A DNA stretch of 49,719 bases from Gammaproteobacteria bacterium (GTDB lineage Bacteria; Pseudomonadota; Gammaproteobacteria; Steroidobacterales; Steroidobacteraceae). The translations under genes were made by a program, and so were the position numbers. Location: assembly GCA_011391405.1 (NCBI GenBank), contig JAABQQ010000033.1:1-49719 (forward strand), in the 5' to 3' direction. This document shows, in pieces, positions 26,470 through 36,230 of the stretch; positions within the stretch are counted from its first letter, which is position 1; each line of letters begins with the position of its first letter. The notes under the pieces are model-generated. The model made no database searches and was not told the origin of the DNA. It saw only the letters and a program-made list of their open reading frames with translations.

Positions 26470-27375
26470 ATGCCCACCCGGGAACAGTTTCCGATACGCA
26501 CCGTATCCGCCCTGACCGGCGTCAGCACCGTCACGCTGCGCGCCTGGGAGCGCCGTTACGGCTTGCTGCGCCCGGTGCGCACTCCGTCCGGTCATAGGCT
26601 CTACACGCACGCCAACGTCGAGGAGATCCGGCGGGTGCTGGCGCTCGTCGAACGGGGCATCCCAGTGAGTCGCGTTCGCCAGGTCCTGGACGCCGAGACC
26701 GCCTCGCGCGCACCGGACGCCACGGGCAGCCCCTGGACCGACTACCAGGACCGCATGGCGGCCGCGATCGCTGGCCTGGACGAACTGAGCCTCGACGACG
26801 TCTACGACGAAGCGCTGTCGCTGCATCCCATCGAGAGCGTGACCCGGCACGTCGTGCTGCCGCTGCTCGAGCGGCTCGGCGCGCGCTGGGAAGAGATCGA
26901 CGGCGCGATCGCAGAGGAGCACTTTTTCGCCACCTACCTGCGCAGCAAGCTCGGCGCGCGCCTGCAGTACCGCATGCGATACGCGTCCGGCCCCCGCCTC
27001 GTCATCGCCTGCGCACCGGGCGAGCAACACGAGGTGGGGTTGCTGCTCTTCGCGCTCGAGGCGCGCAACGCCGGGTTCCGGCCGGTGCTGCTCGGCGCGG
27101 ACACGCCCTTCGCCGACATGGCCATCGCCCTGCGCCGCTCGGGCGGCGACGGCATCGTGATCTCCTCCTCCATGGAGCCGCACGACGGGGTCCTCGAGCG
27201 CGACCTGCCCGAACTCGTTTCGTCGATCGCGGTGCCGGTCTTCGTCGGCGGCGCAACCTCGGTGCGGCACCGCCGCGCCATCACCACCGCAGGCGCGATC
27301 CCGCTCGGCGTCGACCTGGAAGACGGCGTGCGCCTCCTCGCAACCACTCTTTCTTCCTCGGAGCACCCCACATGA
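26470..27375 (+). CDS. carH: CarH/LitR-type MerR regulator with cobalamin-binding photoreceptor domain
   Basis: 301 residues from ATG 26470; a frame opening at 26407 lies in the promoter repeats and is rejected. The MerR helix-turn-helix ([27 protein letters not shown]) occupies residues 6-75. A helical cap contains W140 and E150-H151, the Wx9EH signature of CarH, and the Rossmann cobalamin domain carries EQHEVG (185-190) with His187 as lower cobalt ligand. In Thermus and Myxococcus, adenosylcobalamin holds such proteins as a DNA-bound tetramer in the dark, and light breaks it. The residue after the Trp is Glu141; I recall His132 there in Thermus CarH. As first gene of the operon it is probably an autorepressor. 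Overlaps the next gene by 4 bp. Confidence 0.88.
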   Translation: MPTREQFPIRTVSALTGVSTVTLRAWERRYGLLRPVRTPSGHRLYTHANVEEIRRVLALVERGIPVSRVRQVLDAETASRAPDATGSPWTDYQDRMAAAIAGLDELSLDDVYDEALSLHPIESVTRHVVLPLLERLGARWEEIDGAIAEEHFFATYLRSKLGARLQYRMRYASGPRLVIACAPGEQHEVGLLLFALEARNAGFRPVLLGADTPFADMAIALRRSGGDGIVISSSMEPHDGVLERDLPELVSSIAVPVFVGGATSVRHRRAITTAGAIPLGVDLEDGVRLLATTLSSSEHPT

Positions 27376-28433
27376 GCCAGGCCACCCGCCGCGCCCTCGA
27401 CTGGGTCGAGCAGGGCCTCGTCCCGGACGCCGTCGTGCGCGCTGGGATCCGCCGGCTCTGCGAGCAGCGGCTGCGCGACATCGCGGCCGGCGACTGCGAG
27501 CGCGCCGCGGACGCGACCGAAGCCTTTGTTGCAGCTATGGACGCCGCCGAACTCGCGCCCGTGCCGCACCTCGCGAACGAGCAGCACTACGAAGTGCCCG
27601 CGCGCTTCTTCGATCTCGCGCTCGGACCGCACCTCAAGTACTCGAGCGCCTGGTGGCCGCAAGGCACGCAGACGCTCGAGGCGGCCGAGGCCCGCGCACT
27701 GGCGGCAACCTGCGAGCACGCCGGACTGGCGGACGGCCAGGAGATCCTCGAGCTCGGCTGTGGCTGGGGCTCGCTCACGCTATGGATGGCAGCGCATTAC
27801 CGCGGCAGTCGCATCACGGCCGTCTCGAATTCGTCCTCGCAGCGCGCCTGGATCGAATCCGAGGCGCGCCAGCGCAACCTGACGAACGTCCGGGTGATCA
27901 CGGCCGACATGAACCTGTTCAACGCCCCCGGCCGCTACGATCGCATCGTGTCGGTCGAGATGTTCGAGCACATGCGCAACTGGCGCACGCTCTTCGGTCG
28001 CGCGCACGACTGGCTCGTGCCCGGCGGACGGTTCCTCGTGCATGTGTTCTGCCATCGCTCGACGCCGTACGCGTTCGTGGATGGCGGGCCGTCCGACTGG
28101 ATGAGCCGTCACTTCTTCTCCGGCGGCATGATGCCGAGTGACGACCTCGCCCTGCGCTTCCAGGACCGTCTGCGCTTCCTCGCCCGCTGGCGCTGGGATG
28201 GCACGCATTACGAGCGCACCGCGAACGCCTGGCTCGCGAACGTGGACGCGCGGCGCGAAGCCGTGCTCGAGTCGCTCGCTGCGACGTACGGGCAGGCCGC
28301 ACCGCAGTGGCTGCAGCGCTGGCGCGTGTTCTTCATGGCCTGCGCCGAGCTCTTCGGCTACCGCGACGGCCAGGAGTGGTGGGTGAGCCACTACCTGTTC
28401 GAGCGCCCTGCAACGGAGACCACAGGATCATGA
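27372..28433 (+). CDS. CFA-synthase-like SAM methyltransferase, short form
   Basis: 353 residues. The class I methyltransferase core has the SAM motif [12 protein letters not shown] at about 120 and the acidic [12 protein letters not shown] segment. Compared with E. coli cyclopropane synthase it lacks much of the N-terminal domain, and the active-site YSC cysteine is serine (Ser92 in KYSSAWW), while the LLH histidine is kept (His224 in FLVHVF). This resembles coclaurine N-methyltransferase-type and other CFA-like enzymes that methylate without forming a cyclopropane. Target is probably a lipid acyl chain, judging by the neighbours. Start ATG overlaps the regulator stop (ATGA), and its own stop overlaps the next start in the same way. 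Confidence 0.85.
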   Translation: MSQATRRALDWVEQGLVPDAVVRAGIRRLCEQRLRDIAAGDCERAADATEAFVAAMDAAELAPVPHLANEQHYEVPARFFDLALGPHLKYSSAWWPQGTQTLEAAEARALAATCEHAGLADGQEILELGCGWGSLTLWMAAHYRGSRITAVSNSSSQRAWIESEARQRNLTNVRVITADMNLFNAPGRYDRIVSVEMFEHMRNWRTLFGRAHDWLVPGGRFLVHVFCHRSTPYAFVDGGPSDWMSRHFFSGGMMPSDDLALRFQDRLRFLARWRWDGTHYERTANAWLANVDARREAVLESLAATYGQAAPQWLQRWRVFFMACAELFGYRDGQEWWVSHYLFERPATETTGS

Positions 28434-29095
28434 AAGCCCTGACCTGGCTGGCGCCGCTGCGCGGCATCGCGGTGCTAGCCTCGCTGCTGGTCGTGGCCCC
28501 GACAGCAGCCTCGAGTCCGACCGCGCCGGCGGCAGACGGCGAGTGGAATTTCCGGGTGCTGCTCGATGGCAAGGAAGTCGGCTGGCACCGCTACGTCGTG
28601 CGCGGGGACGGCGCGTCGACCGAGGTGGAGAGCCGCGCGCAGTTCGACGTGCGGTTCCTGCTGCTGAACGCCTACAGCTACCGGCATACCGCGCGCGAGC
28701 GCTGGCGCGGCGCCTGCCTCGACGAACTCAAGGCCCGGACCGAGACCAATGGCCGGGTCGAGGAAGTGGCCGCGGTGGCGTACGAAGGCGCCGTGGTGGT
28801 GGACGGTCCGTCCGGGGACGCGCGCCTGCCGGGCTGCGTCATGAGCTTTGCGTACTGGGACCCGCGCATCCTCCGCGCGACCCGTCTCCTCAACTCGCAG
28901 ACGGGCGAGCTGCTGCCCGTGAGCGTCGCGGAACGGGGGACGGAACGGGTCAACGTCGCAGGACGCACCGTCGCGGCGACCCGCCATCGGCTGTCGGCCC
29001 CCAACCTGCAGATCGATCTCTGGTATGCCGACGGCCGCTGGGTCGCCCTCGAGGCGCCGACGCCGGGCGGTCGGACACTGCGTTACGAACTCTGA
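28430..29095 (+). CDS. Exported DUF6134-like protein
   Basis: 221 residues from ATG 28430, which overlaps the methyltransferase stop (ATGA). Residues 1-30 form a signal peptide ([24 protein letters not shown]). The mature part, [17 protein letters not shown], then [28 protein letters not shown], and [15 protein letters not shown] near the end, is an antiparallel beta-rich fold of the kind seen in DUF3108/DUF6134 periplasmic proteins. Two cysteines (in GACLDEL and PGCVMSF) could pair. Function unknown; such proteins often accompany lipocalin and CFA genes, suggesting lipid or hydrophobe handling in the periplasm. Confidence 0.75.
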   Translation: MKALTWLAPLRGIAVLASLLVVAPTAASSPTAPAADGEWNFRVLLDGKEVGWHRYVVRGDGASTEVESRAQFDVRFLLLNAYSYRHTARERWRGACLDELKARTETNGRVEEVAAVAYEGAVVVDGPSGDARLPGCVMSFAYWDPRILRATRLLNSQTGELLPVSVAERGTERVNVAGRTVAATRHRLSAPNLQIDLWYADGRWVALEAPTPGGRTLRYEL

Positions 29096-29670
29096 TGAGC
29101 GTTCATTCCATGCCCCACAGACAAATTCTCGCCGCGATCGCGGTCCTCGCCGTTGCCGGCTGCAGCAGCGTGCCGCGACCGCCGGTACCCGTCGTACAAC
29201 ACGTCGATCTCGAGCGGTTCATGGGTGACTGGTACGTGATCGCGTCCATTCCCACGTACATCGAGCGGGACGCCTGGAACGCGGTCGAGTCCTACAAGCT
29301 CGATCCCGACGGCACCATCGCCACGACGTTCACGTTCAACGCAGGCGGGTACGACGGGCCGGAGCGACTCTATACACCGCGCGGATTCGTGGTGGACCGG
29401 ACCTCGAACGCGGTGTGGGGAATGCAGTTCGTGTGGCCGATCAAGGCTGACTACCGCATCTCATACCTGTCCGACGACTACAGCCAGACCGTAATCGCCC
29501 GCGAGTCGCGCGATTACGTCTGGATCATGGCGCGCACACCGCAGCTGAGCGAAGCCGACTACGCACGCCTCACCGACTTCGTCGCTGCCATGGGCTACGA
29601 CTTGTCGAAGCTGCGCAAGGTGCCGCAACGCTGGCCGGAATCTGCGCAGGCGCGTGGAGGCAAGCCGTGA
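29095..29670 (+). CDS. blc: Outer-membrane-type lipoprotein lipocalin (Blc-like)
   Basis: 191 residues from ATG 29095, which overlaps the previous stop as TGATG. The lipobox AVAGC follows the hydrophobic segment ILAAIAVL, and the next residues SSVP do not carry the Asp inner-membrane retention signal. The lipocalin GxW motif is FMGDWYVIASIPTYIERDAW, followed by ESYKLDPDGTI and the conserved arginine region YVWIMARTPQLSEADYARL. Bacterial lipocalins bind fatty acids or lysophospholipids and are linked to envelope maintenance under stress. Position between a methyltransferase and a desaturase suggests carriage or storage of the modified lipids. Confidence 0.9.
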   Translation: MSVHSMPHRQILAAIAVLAVAGCSSVPRPPVPVVQHVDLERFMGDWYVIASIPTYIERDAWNAVESYKLDPDGTIATTFTFNAGGYDGPERLYTPRGFVVDRTSNAVWGMQFVWPIKADYRISYLSDDYSQTVIARESRDYVWIMARTPQLSEADYARLTDFVAAMGYDLSKLRKVPQRWPESAQARGGKP

Positions 29671-30608
29671 GCACCCGCCTCGCCGTAGCGCTGCGCCGCT
29701 GGGTGGACAGCTCGGCCGAGGGCGACCAGACGCGCGGCGACCCGCGCGGCATCGACTGGCCGCGGGTCGTTCCGTTCGTGGCGCTGCATCTCGGCTGCCT
29801 GGGCGCGATCTGGACCGGCTGGAGCCCGTTTGCATTAGGGCTCGCCGTCGCCCTCTTCGCAGTGCGCATGTTCGCGATCACCGCCTTTTACCATCGCTAC
29901 TTCTCGCATCGCGCGTTCCGCACGTCGCGCGGCTGGCAGTTCGTGTTTGCCGTGCTCGGCGCCTCCGCCGTGCAGCGCGGGCCGCTGTGGTGGGCCGCGC
30001 ACCATCGCCATCACCACGTGCACTCCGACCAGCCGGAAGATGTCCACTCGGCCCGGCAGGAAGGCTTCCTCCGAAGCCACATGGGCTGGTTCCTGGCGCG
30101 CGAGAACTTCGCCACGCGCATGCGCCTGGTCCGTGACCTCGCGCGATATCCGGAACTCCGCTGGCTTGACCGCTACGACGTGGCCGTACCGGCCGCACTC
30201 TTAGTCTCGCTGTGGATGCTCGGCGCATGGCTCGAGGCCGTCCATCCGTCGCTAGGCACTGGCCCGTGGCAGCTCGTCGTGTGGGGCTTCTGCATCTCGA
30301 CCGTAGTGCTGTTCCACTCGACCTTCGTCATCAACTCGTTGGCCCACTGCTGGGGCACGCGGCGCTACGCGACGAACGACGACTCACGCAACAATCCCCT
30401 GCTTGCACTCGTCACCTTCGGCGAGGGCTGGCACAACAACCACCATCGCTACCCCGGCGCTGCGCGCCAGGGCTTCTACTGGTGGGAACTCGACCTGAGC
30501 TGGTACGGCCTGAAGCTGCTCGCCGCGCTCCGCATCGTGCGGGACCTGCGGCCGGTGCCCCAGTCGATCCTCGAGGCCGGACGCCGCGGCCGGCGGAGGC
30601 AGTCGTGA
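29667..30608 (+). CDS. Acyl-CoA/acyl-lipid delta-9-type desaturase
   Basis: 313 residues from a GTG at 29667 that overlaps the lipocalin stop (GTGA) and is preceded by GGAGG at 29656-29660. The three histidine boxes of stearoyl-CoA-type desaturases are HRYFSH (76-81), HHRHHH near 112-117 and HNNHH (256-260), with four hydrophobic segments. The family introduces a cis double bond using O2 and a di-iron centre at the membrane. In this operon it may supply or further desaturate the acyl chains that the CFA-like enzymes methylate; which one is not visible from sequence. Confidence 0.9.
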   Translation: MSTRLAVALRRWVDSSAEGDQTRGDPRGIDWPRVVPFVALHLGCLGAIWTGWSPFALGLAVALFAVRMFAITAFYHRYFSHRAFRTSRGWQFVFAVLGASAVQRGPLWWAAHHRHHHVHSDQPEDVHSARQEGFLRSHMGWFLARENFATRMRLVRDLARYPELRWLDRYDVAVPAALLVSLWMLGAWLEAVHPSLGTGPWQLVVWGFCISTVVLFHSTFVINSLAHCWGTRRYATNDDSRNNPLLALVTFGEGWHNNHHRYPGAARQGFYWWELDLSWYGLKLLAALRIVRDLRPVPQSILEAGRRGRRRQS

Positions 30609-31873
30609 AGGTTGCGGTCGTCGGTGCCGGCATCGCGGGCAACGTCGCGGCCCGCGAACTCCACCGTGAGCACGACGTCACGGTGTTCGAGGCGGGTCAC
30701 CACGTCGGCGGCCACACGCACACTCACAAAGTCGAGATGCACGGCCGGACCTGGCACGTGGACACCGGCTTCATCGTCTTCAACGACCGCACCTACCCGA
30801 ACTTCATCGCGCTCCTGGACGAACTCGGCGTCGCGTCGCAGGAAAGCTGCATGAGCTTTTCGGTGCGCGACGAGGTCGCCGGGCTCGAGTACAACGGCAC
30901 ATCGCTCAATACGCTGTTCGCGCAGCGGCGCAACCTGCTGCGGCCGTCGTTCCTCGGCATGGTGCGCGACATCCTGCGATTCAACCGCGAGGCCCCGCGC
31001 CTGCTCGACGAGGCCGGCGGCGAGCTTCCGCTCGGCGAGTTCCTCGCGCGCGGCCGCTACGGGCGCGCGTTCGTGGACCACTACGTGGTGCCGATGGGGG
31101 CTGCGATCTGGTCCACCGACCCGGCGTCGATGATGGGATTCCCGGCACGCTTCTTCGTGCGCTTCCTGCACAACCACGGCATGCTCACCGTCGACGACCG
31201 GCCGACGTGGCGCACCATCGGCGGCGGCTCTGCGCGCTACGTCGAGAAGCTCACGGCGCCGTTCCGCGACCGCATCCATCTCGCGACTCCGGTGGAACAG
31301 GTGCGGCGACTTCCGGGCGGTGTGCTGGTGAAGCCCCGCGGGCAGGAGGCGGTGCGTTTCGACGCCGTGTTCGTCGCCTGCCACAGCGACCAGGCACTCG
31401 GATTGCTTGCCGACCCGAGCGTTGCCGAGCGCGAAGTGCTGGGCGCCATCCCGTACCGGGCGAATGAGACGGTGCTGCATACCGACGTGCGCCTGCTGCC
31501 ACGCCGCCGCCTGGCCTGGGCTGGGTGGAATTACCACGTGCGGCCCAACGGCGGTCCGGTGGCGCTCACCTACAACATGAACATCCTGCAGCGCCTCGAC
31601 GCGCCGACGCCGTTCCTGGTGACGCTGAACCACACGGACGCGATCGACCCCGACCGCGTCATCAAGCGCATGACCTATCACCACCCGCTCTACACCCCGG
31701 CGTCGGTGGCCGCCCAGGCCCGCCACCGCGAGATCGACGGCGCGCGGGGCACTTACTACTGCGGCGCGTGGCTGCGCAACGGCTTCCATGAGGATGGGGT
31801 CGCGAGCGCGCTCGCCGCCGTCGGGCATTTCCGGGACGACCATGCACAGCGCGCTCTACACCGGTCGGCTTAG
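30605..31873 (+). CDS. NAD(P)/FAD-binding amine oxidase family protein
   Basis: 422 residues from a GTG at 30605 overlapping the desaturase stop (GTGA). The dinucleotide loop [18 protein letters not shown] followed by [15 protein letters not shown] is at the very N-terminus, confirming the start; [18 protein letters not shown] and the C-terminal [22 protein letters not shown] segment follow. This subfamily consistently sits beside DUF1365 and CFA-like genes, including in the singlet-oxygen response of Rhodobacter. An oxidation step on membrane acyl chains is the working assumption; no substrate has been shown for the family as far as I know. It shares 32 bp with the next gene. Confidence 0.88.
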   Translation: MKVAVVGAGIAGNVAARELHREHDVTVFEAGHHVGGHTHTHKVEMHGRTWHVDTGFIVFNDRTYPNFIALLDELGVASQESCMSFSVRDEVAGLEYNGTSLNTLFAQRRNLLRPSFLGMVRDILRFNREAPRLLDEAGGELPLGEFLARGRYGRAFVDHYVVPMGAAIWSTDPASMMGFPARFFVRFLHNHGMLTVDDRPTWRTIGGGSARYVEKLTAPFRDRIHLATPVEQVRRLPGGVLVKPRGQEAVRFDAVFVACHSDQALGLLADPSVAEREVLGAIPYRANETVLHTDVRLLPRRRLAWAGWNYHVRPNGGPVALTYNMNILQRLDAPTPFLVTLNHTDAIDPDRVIKRMTYHHPLYTPASVAAQARHREIDGARGTYYCGAWLRNGFHEDGVASALAAVGHFRDDHAQRALHRSA

Positions 31874-32612
31874 CCACCATCGGCGGCGCCCGGTGTCGCA
31901 CGCGTTCGACTACCCGCTCTGCTACGCGTGGCTCGACCTCGCGGAACTGGACGAGGTGTTCCGCGGCCGGTGGCTGTGGTCAACACGGCGACCTGCGCTC
32001 GCGTGGCTGCGCCGCGCCGACTACCTCGGCGACGCCGCCGTCCCGCTCGACACCGCCCTGCGCGACCGCGTCGAGGTCGAGACCGGTCGGCGCCCCGCAG
32101 GGCCGGTGCGCCTCCTCACGCAGCTGCGCACCTGGGGACATTGCTTCAACCCGGTGAGTTTCTACTATTGCTACGACCCCGACGGGCAGGCCGTCGAAAC
32201 GGTCGTCGCCGAGATCACCAACACGCCATGGGGCGAGCGCCACGCCTACGTCCTGCCCGCCACGACCGGAACCCGCGACGGCGACGGACTGCGCTTCTGC
32301 TTCGGCAAGCGGTTCCACGTCTCGCCGTTCATGCCCATGGAACAGGATTACGACTGGACCTTCAGCGAGCCCGGCGCAACCCTGTGGGTGCGCATGGTGA
32401 ACCGCGGGGACGGCGAGCGGGTGTTCGACGCGGCCCTCGCGCTCGAGCGCCGCGAGATCAGCGGTGCGAGCCTCGCCTGGACCCTGGCGCGCTACCCGTT
32501 CGCCACTCTCAACATTCTCCGCAGGATCTACTGGCAGGCCTTGCGCCTGTGGCTCAGGCGCATTCCCTTTCACGCCCACCCGGCCCCCCGGGCCGAGGAG
32601 CGACGCACATGA
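31842..32612 (+). CDS. DUF1365 domain-containing protein
   Basis: 256 residues from ATG 31842 ([20 protein letters not shown]), inside the end of the amine oxidase gene. DUF1365 marks are [65 protein letters not shown] and [20 protein letters not shown]. The many conserved His, Asn and aromatic residues suggest an enzyme, but the function is undetermined. It is a constant partner of the flavin oxidase and CFA-like genes. Its stop overlaps the next start (ATGA). Confidence 0.9.
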   Translation: MHSALYTGRLSHHRRRPVSHAFDYPLCYAWLDLAELDEVFRGRWLWSTRRPALAWLRRADYLGDAAVPLDTALRDRVEVETGRRPAGPVRLLTQLRTWGHCFNPVSFYYCYDPDGQAVETVVAEITNTPWGERHAYVLPATTGTRDGDGLRFCFGKRFHVSPFMPMEQDYDWTFSEPGATLWVRMVNRGDGERVFDAALALERREISGASLAWTLARYPFATLNILRRIYWQALRLWLRRIPFHAHPAPRAEERRT

Positions 32613-33844
32613 ACGACACGACCCTGATCGAGCTTGCGCCCACCGCGCCCCGCCCGAACCTGCTGGGTTCCGCGGCGAAGCAGCTGGTGCTCGGGCGCCT
32701 CGCGGCCCTCGAGTGCGGCACGTTGCGCGTGCACGAAGGCGACGCCGTTCAGGAGTTTCGCGGCGCGGCCGCGGGTATGGCCGCCACGATCGAAGTGCGC
32801 GACCCTTCGTTCTACACCGAACTCGCCTATGGCGGCTCGGTCGGCGCCGCCGAGTCGTACATGCTCGGTCATTGGGCGTCGCCGGACCTCACTGCGCTCC
32901 TGCGCCTGATGCTCGCCAATCGATCGGCCCTCGATTCGCTCGAGGGCGGCCTCGCGCAGCTCTCCGCACCGCTGCGCCTCGCCGCGCACTGGCTGCACCG
33001 CAACACCAGGGCCGGCAGCCGGCGCAACATCTCCGCGCACTACGATCTCGGCAACGACTTTTTCCGGCTGATGCTCGACGAGACCATGATGTACTCGTGC
33101 GCGCTGTTCGAGCGCCCGGACATGACCCTCGCCGAAGCCTCGCGCGCCAAGCTCGATCTCGTCTGCCGCAAGCTTGAGCTCGGCCCGGCGAATCACGTGC
33201 TCGAGATCGGCACCGGCTGGGGCGGCTTTGCCCTGCACGCCGCCGGCCGCTACGGCTGCCACGTGACGACGACCACGATCTCGCCCAGCCAGTACGAGCT
33301 CGCGCGGGAACGTGTGCGAGCCGCCGGCCTCGAGGATCGCATTACCGTCCTGCTCGAGGACTACCGCGACTTACGGGGCCGCTACGACCGGATCGTCTCG
33401 ATAGAGATGATCGAGGCCATCGGTCACCGGCAATTTGGTGAGTTCTTCCGCCGATCGGCGGACCTGTTGACGCGCGACGGGCGGATGGTGCTGCAGTCGA
33501 TCACCATCGCCGACCGGCTCTACGAACGCGCCCGAGACGAGGTCGACTTCATCAAGCGCCATATCTTCCCGGGCAGTTGCATCCCGTCGGTGGGCGCGCT
33601 GACGGCCGCCATGGTCGCGGCAAGCGACCTCCGGCTCGTGCACCTCGAGGACATCGGCCCGCACTACGCGACGACGCTCGCGGCATGGCGGCGCAACTTC
33701 CACGCCCGCCTCGACGAGGTGCGCAGGCTCGGCTACCCGGACACCTTCATCCGGATGTGGGAGTTCTACCTGTCCTACTGCGAAGCAGGTTTCGCCGAGC
33801 GCGCGCTCGGTAACGTGCACATGGTGATGACGCGCGAGAGCTGA
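32609..33844 (+). CDS. CFA-synthase family SAM methyltransferase, full length
   Basis: 411 residues from ATG 32609, overlapping the DUF1365 stop. An N-terminal domain (1-130, [27 protein letters not shown]) precedes the catalytic domain: [25 protein letters not shown] with Cys164, the SAM loop [25 protein letters not shown] and [15 protein letters not shown]. Unlike E. coli CFA synthase the LLH histidine is glutamine (Gln296 in VLQSITI). It is the last gene of the operon and ends 54 bp from the convergent aminotransferase. Cyclopropanation or methylation of unsaturated phospholipid chains is expected; a UfaM-like methylase role is possible. Confidence 0.9.
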   Translation: MNDTTLIELAPTAPRPNLLGSAAKQLVLGRLAALECGTLRVHEGDAVQEFRGAAAGMAATIEVRDPSFYTELAYGGSVGAAESYMLGHWASPDLTALLRLMLANRSALDSLEGGLAQLSAPLRLAAHWLHRNTRAGSRRNISAHYDLGNDFFRLMLDETMMYSCALFERPDMTLAEASRAKLDLVCRKLELGPANHVLEIGTGWGGFALHAAGRYGCHVTTTTISPSQYELARERVRAAGLEDRITVLLEDYRDLRGRYDRIVSIEMIEAIGHRQFGEFFRRSADLLTRDGRMVLQSITIADRLYERARDEVDFIKRHIFPGSCIPSVGALTAAMVAASDLRLVHLEDIGPHYATTLAAWRRNFHARLDEVRRLGYPDTFIRMWEFYLSYCEAGFAERALGNVHMVMTRES

Positions 33845-33898
33845 CTGGTCGCGTTGGCCAGCAACCGAACCGCCGCCCGGGACTGGTCTGCATGTCGA

Positions 33899-35182
33899 TC
33901 AGCGGTGACGGGACTTGGCCGCCTGCAGTGCCGACTCGAATCGCGACAGCAACTCGTCGGCGTAGGCGCGATCGACCAATAGTCCCGGCTTGAACTGCAG
34001 CGCCGCGCGATCGAAGCCGGCAACGAGCGCCCAGACTCCGCACTGGTAGAGCGCCGACATCATCTCGAGCCCACCGGTCGGCGAATCGAACACCAGGCCC
34101 ATCACGACGCCCTTGCGCCGAATCTCCTGCACGAACCCCAGCCGCGAGCGGAGGTCGTCGAGCCCGGCGTACAGGTAGTCGGACATTCGATTGACGTGCG
34201 CGAGCGTGGCGGGATCACTGCACAGGTCGAGCACACGCGCAGCCACGACACAGCCGGGTTCCGCACCACCGAAGGTCGACACATGGCCCCAGGCGTTGTC
34301 TTTGAGCCATGCGCCCACGTCGCGGCGCAACACGGTCGCTGCGATCGGGTACAGGCCGCCCGACAGGCCCTTGCCCGTGACGAGGATGTCGGGCTGCACG
34401 CCCCACGCCTCGACGCCCCACAGCCACCCGGTGCGCCCGAGCCCGGTCTGCACCTCGTCCGCGATGTAGAGCGCGCCGTACTCGCGGCAGAGGCTCGCCA
34501 CACCCGGCAGGTAGTCGTCCGCCGGCACCGGAAAGCCATAGGTCGCGGGGATCGTCTCGAGAATGACCGCCGCAACGTCGCAGCTGCGCAGTGCTGCGTG
34601 CATCGCGTCCAGGTCGTTGAACGGCACTTTGACGAACTCGTCGGGGCGGTCGCTCGCGAAGTAGCGTGCGTTGGCATCGTCACCGGCGCAGCCAGAGAGG
34701 CCCGTGTGACCGTGGTAGCCGGACGCCATCGCCACGACCTTGCGGCGACCCGTAAAGCGACGTGCTGACTTGATCGCGACATCCACGGCCTCACCACCGC
34801 CGCTCGCGAACACGGTGTAATGCAGGTCGCCCGGCGTGCACGCCGCGAGCCTCGCCGCCAGTTCGGCGCGTGCCGCACTCGGGAAATGGTGGTTGCCGAT
34901 GTCCAGTGTCTGAAGCGCTTCGGTGAGCGCCAGCACGAGGGCCGGATGCCGGTGACCGAGGTTGTAGGTGCCGCCGTTCAGGTGCACATCCAGGAATTCC
35001 CGGCCGTCGAGATCCCAGAAGCGGTAGGCCTCGCGTCGGCCGATGGTGAGCTGGATGCCGAGTTGGGCGAACGTCTCAACACGACCCGGTACCAGGTACT
35101 CGTGTGCCAGCGCGAGGACACGACGCTTTGCTTCCGACTGGTCCGGTGACTCCCAAGGCCGCGATGTGCCCGATTCACTCAT
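33899..35182 (-). CDS. Class III PLP aminotransferase
   Basis: 427 residues. The subgroup pattern is clear: FWDLDGREFLDVHLNGGTYN at about 55, NLGHRHPALV, FASGGGEAVDVAIKSARRFT (phosphate binding), the IADEVQTGLGRTG aspartate that contacts the pyridine nitrogen, and the Schiff-base lysine Lys271 in VTGKGLSGGLYP. Family members act on omega-amino groups of ornithine, putrescine, beta-alanine or glutamate semialdehyde; the substrate is not evident. It overlaps the end of the upstream kinase-like gene by eight bases, so the two are one operon and may act on the same compound. Confidence 0.9.
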   Translation of the reverse strand: MSESGTSRPWESPDQSEAKRRVLALAHEYLVPGRVETFAQLGIQLTIGRREAYRFWDLDGREFLDVHLNGGTYNLGHRHPALVLALTEALQTLDIGNHHFPSAARAELAARLAACTPGDLHYTVFASGGGEAVDVAIKSARRFTGRRKVVAMASGYHGHTGLSGCAGDDANARYFASDRPDEFVKVPFNDLDAMHAALRSCDVAAVILETIPATYGFPVPADDYLPGVASLCREYGALYIADEVQTGLGRTGWLWGVEAWGVQPDILVTGKGLSGGLYPIAATVLRRDVGAWLKDNAWGHVSTFGGAEPGCVVAARVLDLCSDPATLAHVNRMSDYLYAGLDDLRSRLGFVQEIRRKGVVMGLVFDSPTGGLEMMSALYQCGVWALVAGFDRAALQFKPGLLVDRAYADELLSRFESALQAAKSRHR

Positions 35183-36110
35183 CGACCTGCTCCCCGTCGC
35201 GCTGACCCGAGTTTACGCCGGCCGCCGCGTGCCGCTCGATGCGACCGGGCAGCAGGAACGGATATGGCTGCCCCAGCAGGTTCAGGCGGACAAAGCGGTC
35301 GCAGCGTCGCAGGGCCTGCCAGGCGGTCCACACGCGCGCGTCACCCGCGTAGTAACGCCGCACCTCCACTGCGTCGATCGGCTGCGACAGGCGGCGGTTC
35401 GCGATCTGGAGGAAAGGCCCAATGTGCGATTCGAGGCCTTCCTTGGTGAGGTTCGCTATCAGGTCCACGGTCACTCCGCGCGGGTCGTGGTACTTGTCCA
35501 CAACCGACGGCACCACGTAGCGACGGAACAGCGGCCGCACCGGCGGCGGCACCGCAGCGAGGAACAGCTCCATGTCCAGTCGATTGCGACCCGCAGCATC
35601 CTTGAGCATCGGCGTCGTGACGTCGAGCATCGCCACGTCGTCGCCGTCGACCACCCAGTTGGATAGCTGGCCGTCGATGCCCACCTGCGGCGAGACAGCC
35701 GCGATGATGCGCCCGCAGACGGCCTCGAACAGCGCGCGGGCCTCGAGTTCGCTGCTGCGCTTGAGAATCTGAACCGCCAACCGTTCGGCCAGCAGCAGGG
35801 GCTGCACGCAGTAGATCACGACGCTGCCGTCATCACGGGCCAAGCGCTGCAGCATTGACGGCACGACCTTGACGCCACGCGCCTGCAGCGTTGCCAGGTA
35901 CTCGTCAAACAAGGCGGAATAGCGATCGGCATCGGCCCGGCCCGGAAAAGGCGGCAGTCGCTTGCAGGCCCAGGATTGGCCGCCCGAGACGCAGGCCACC
36001 ACCGCGCTGATTTCGCCGTAGCCGAGTACCTCGAGGCCGGACGCGTCACCGGTCGAAAAGGCATGCGTCACGGCCGCATCGAGCGCAACCAGGTCCTGCA
36101 ACGCCAGCAT
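35175..36110 (-). CDS. Kinase-fold-like protein (DUF6206-like), unknown function
   Basis: 311 residues from the ATG at 36110 (MLALQDLVALDAAV). A possible kinase-like layout: GYGEISAVV near the N-terminus like a glycine loop, CKRLPPFPG with a candidate ATP-binding lysine, then GIDGQLSNWVV and VAMLDVTTPML, reminiscent of the N and D metal ligands of aminoglycoside-phosphotransferase-like kinases. The catalytic aspartate of HGD-type loops appears as GQLSN, so activity may be lost or altered. I recall similar proteins as DUF6206. Translationally coupled to the downstream aminotransferase; divergent from the SDR gene. Confidence 0.6.
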   Translation of the reverse strand: MLALQDLVALDAAVTHAFSTGDASGLEVLGYGEISAVVACVSGGQSWACKRLPPFPGRADADRYSALFDEYLATLQARGVKVVPSMLQRLARDDGSVVIYCVQPLLLAERLAVQILKRSSELEARALFEAVCGRIIAAVSPQVGIDGQLSNWVVDGDDVAMLDVTTPMLKDAAGRNRLDMELFLAAVPPPVRPLFRRYVVPSVVDKYHDPRGVTVDLIANLTKEGLESHIGPFLQIANRRLSQPIDAVEVRRYYAGDARVWTAWQALRRCDRFVRLNLLGQPYPFLLPGRIERHAAAGVNSGQRDGEQVDE

Positions 36111-36230
36111 CGCGCTTCCCCCGATGCGAGATCGGCCCAGTATGGTCCGGCGTCGCGCTTCCTGCCATTCCACCGGGAAAGGAGCGCTACCATCCGGGAA
36201 CTGCGACTGCAGCAACGGGAGGTAACGGCG

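Noticed and set aside
31928-33844. 638-codon reading of the last CFA-like gene fused to upstream sequence
   Set aside because: The first 227 codons are out of frame with the DUF1365 gene that clearly occupies this stretch; the ATG at 32609 with ATGA overlap is the real start.
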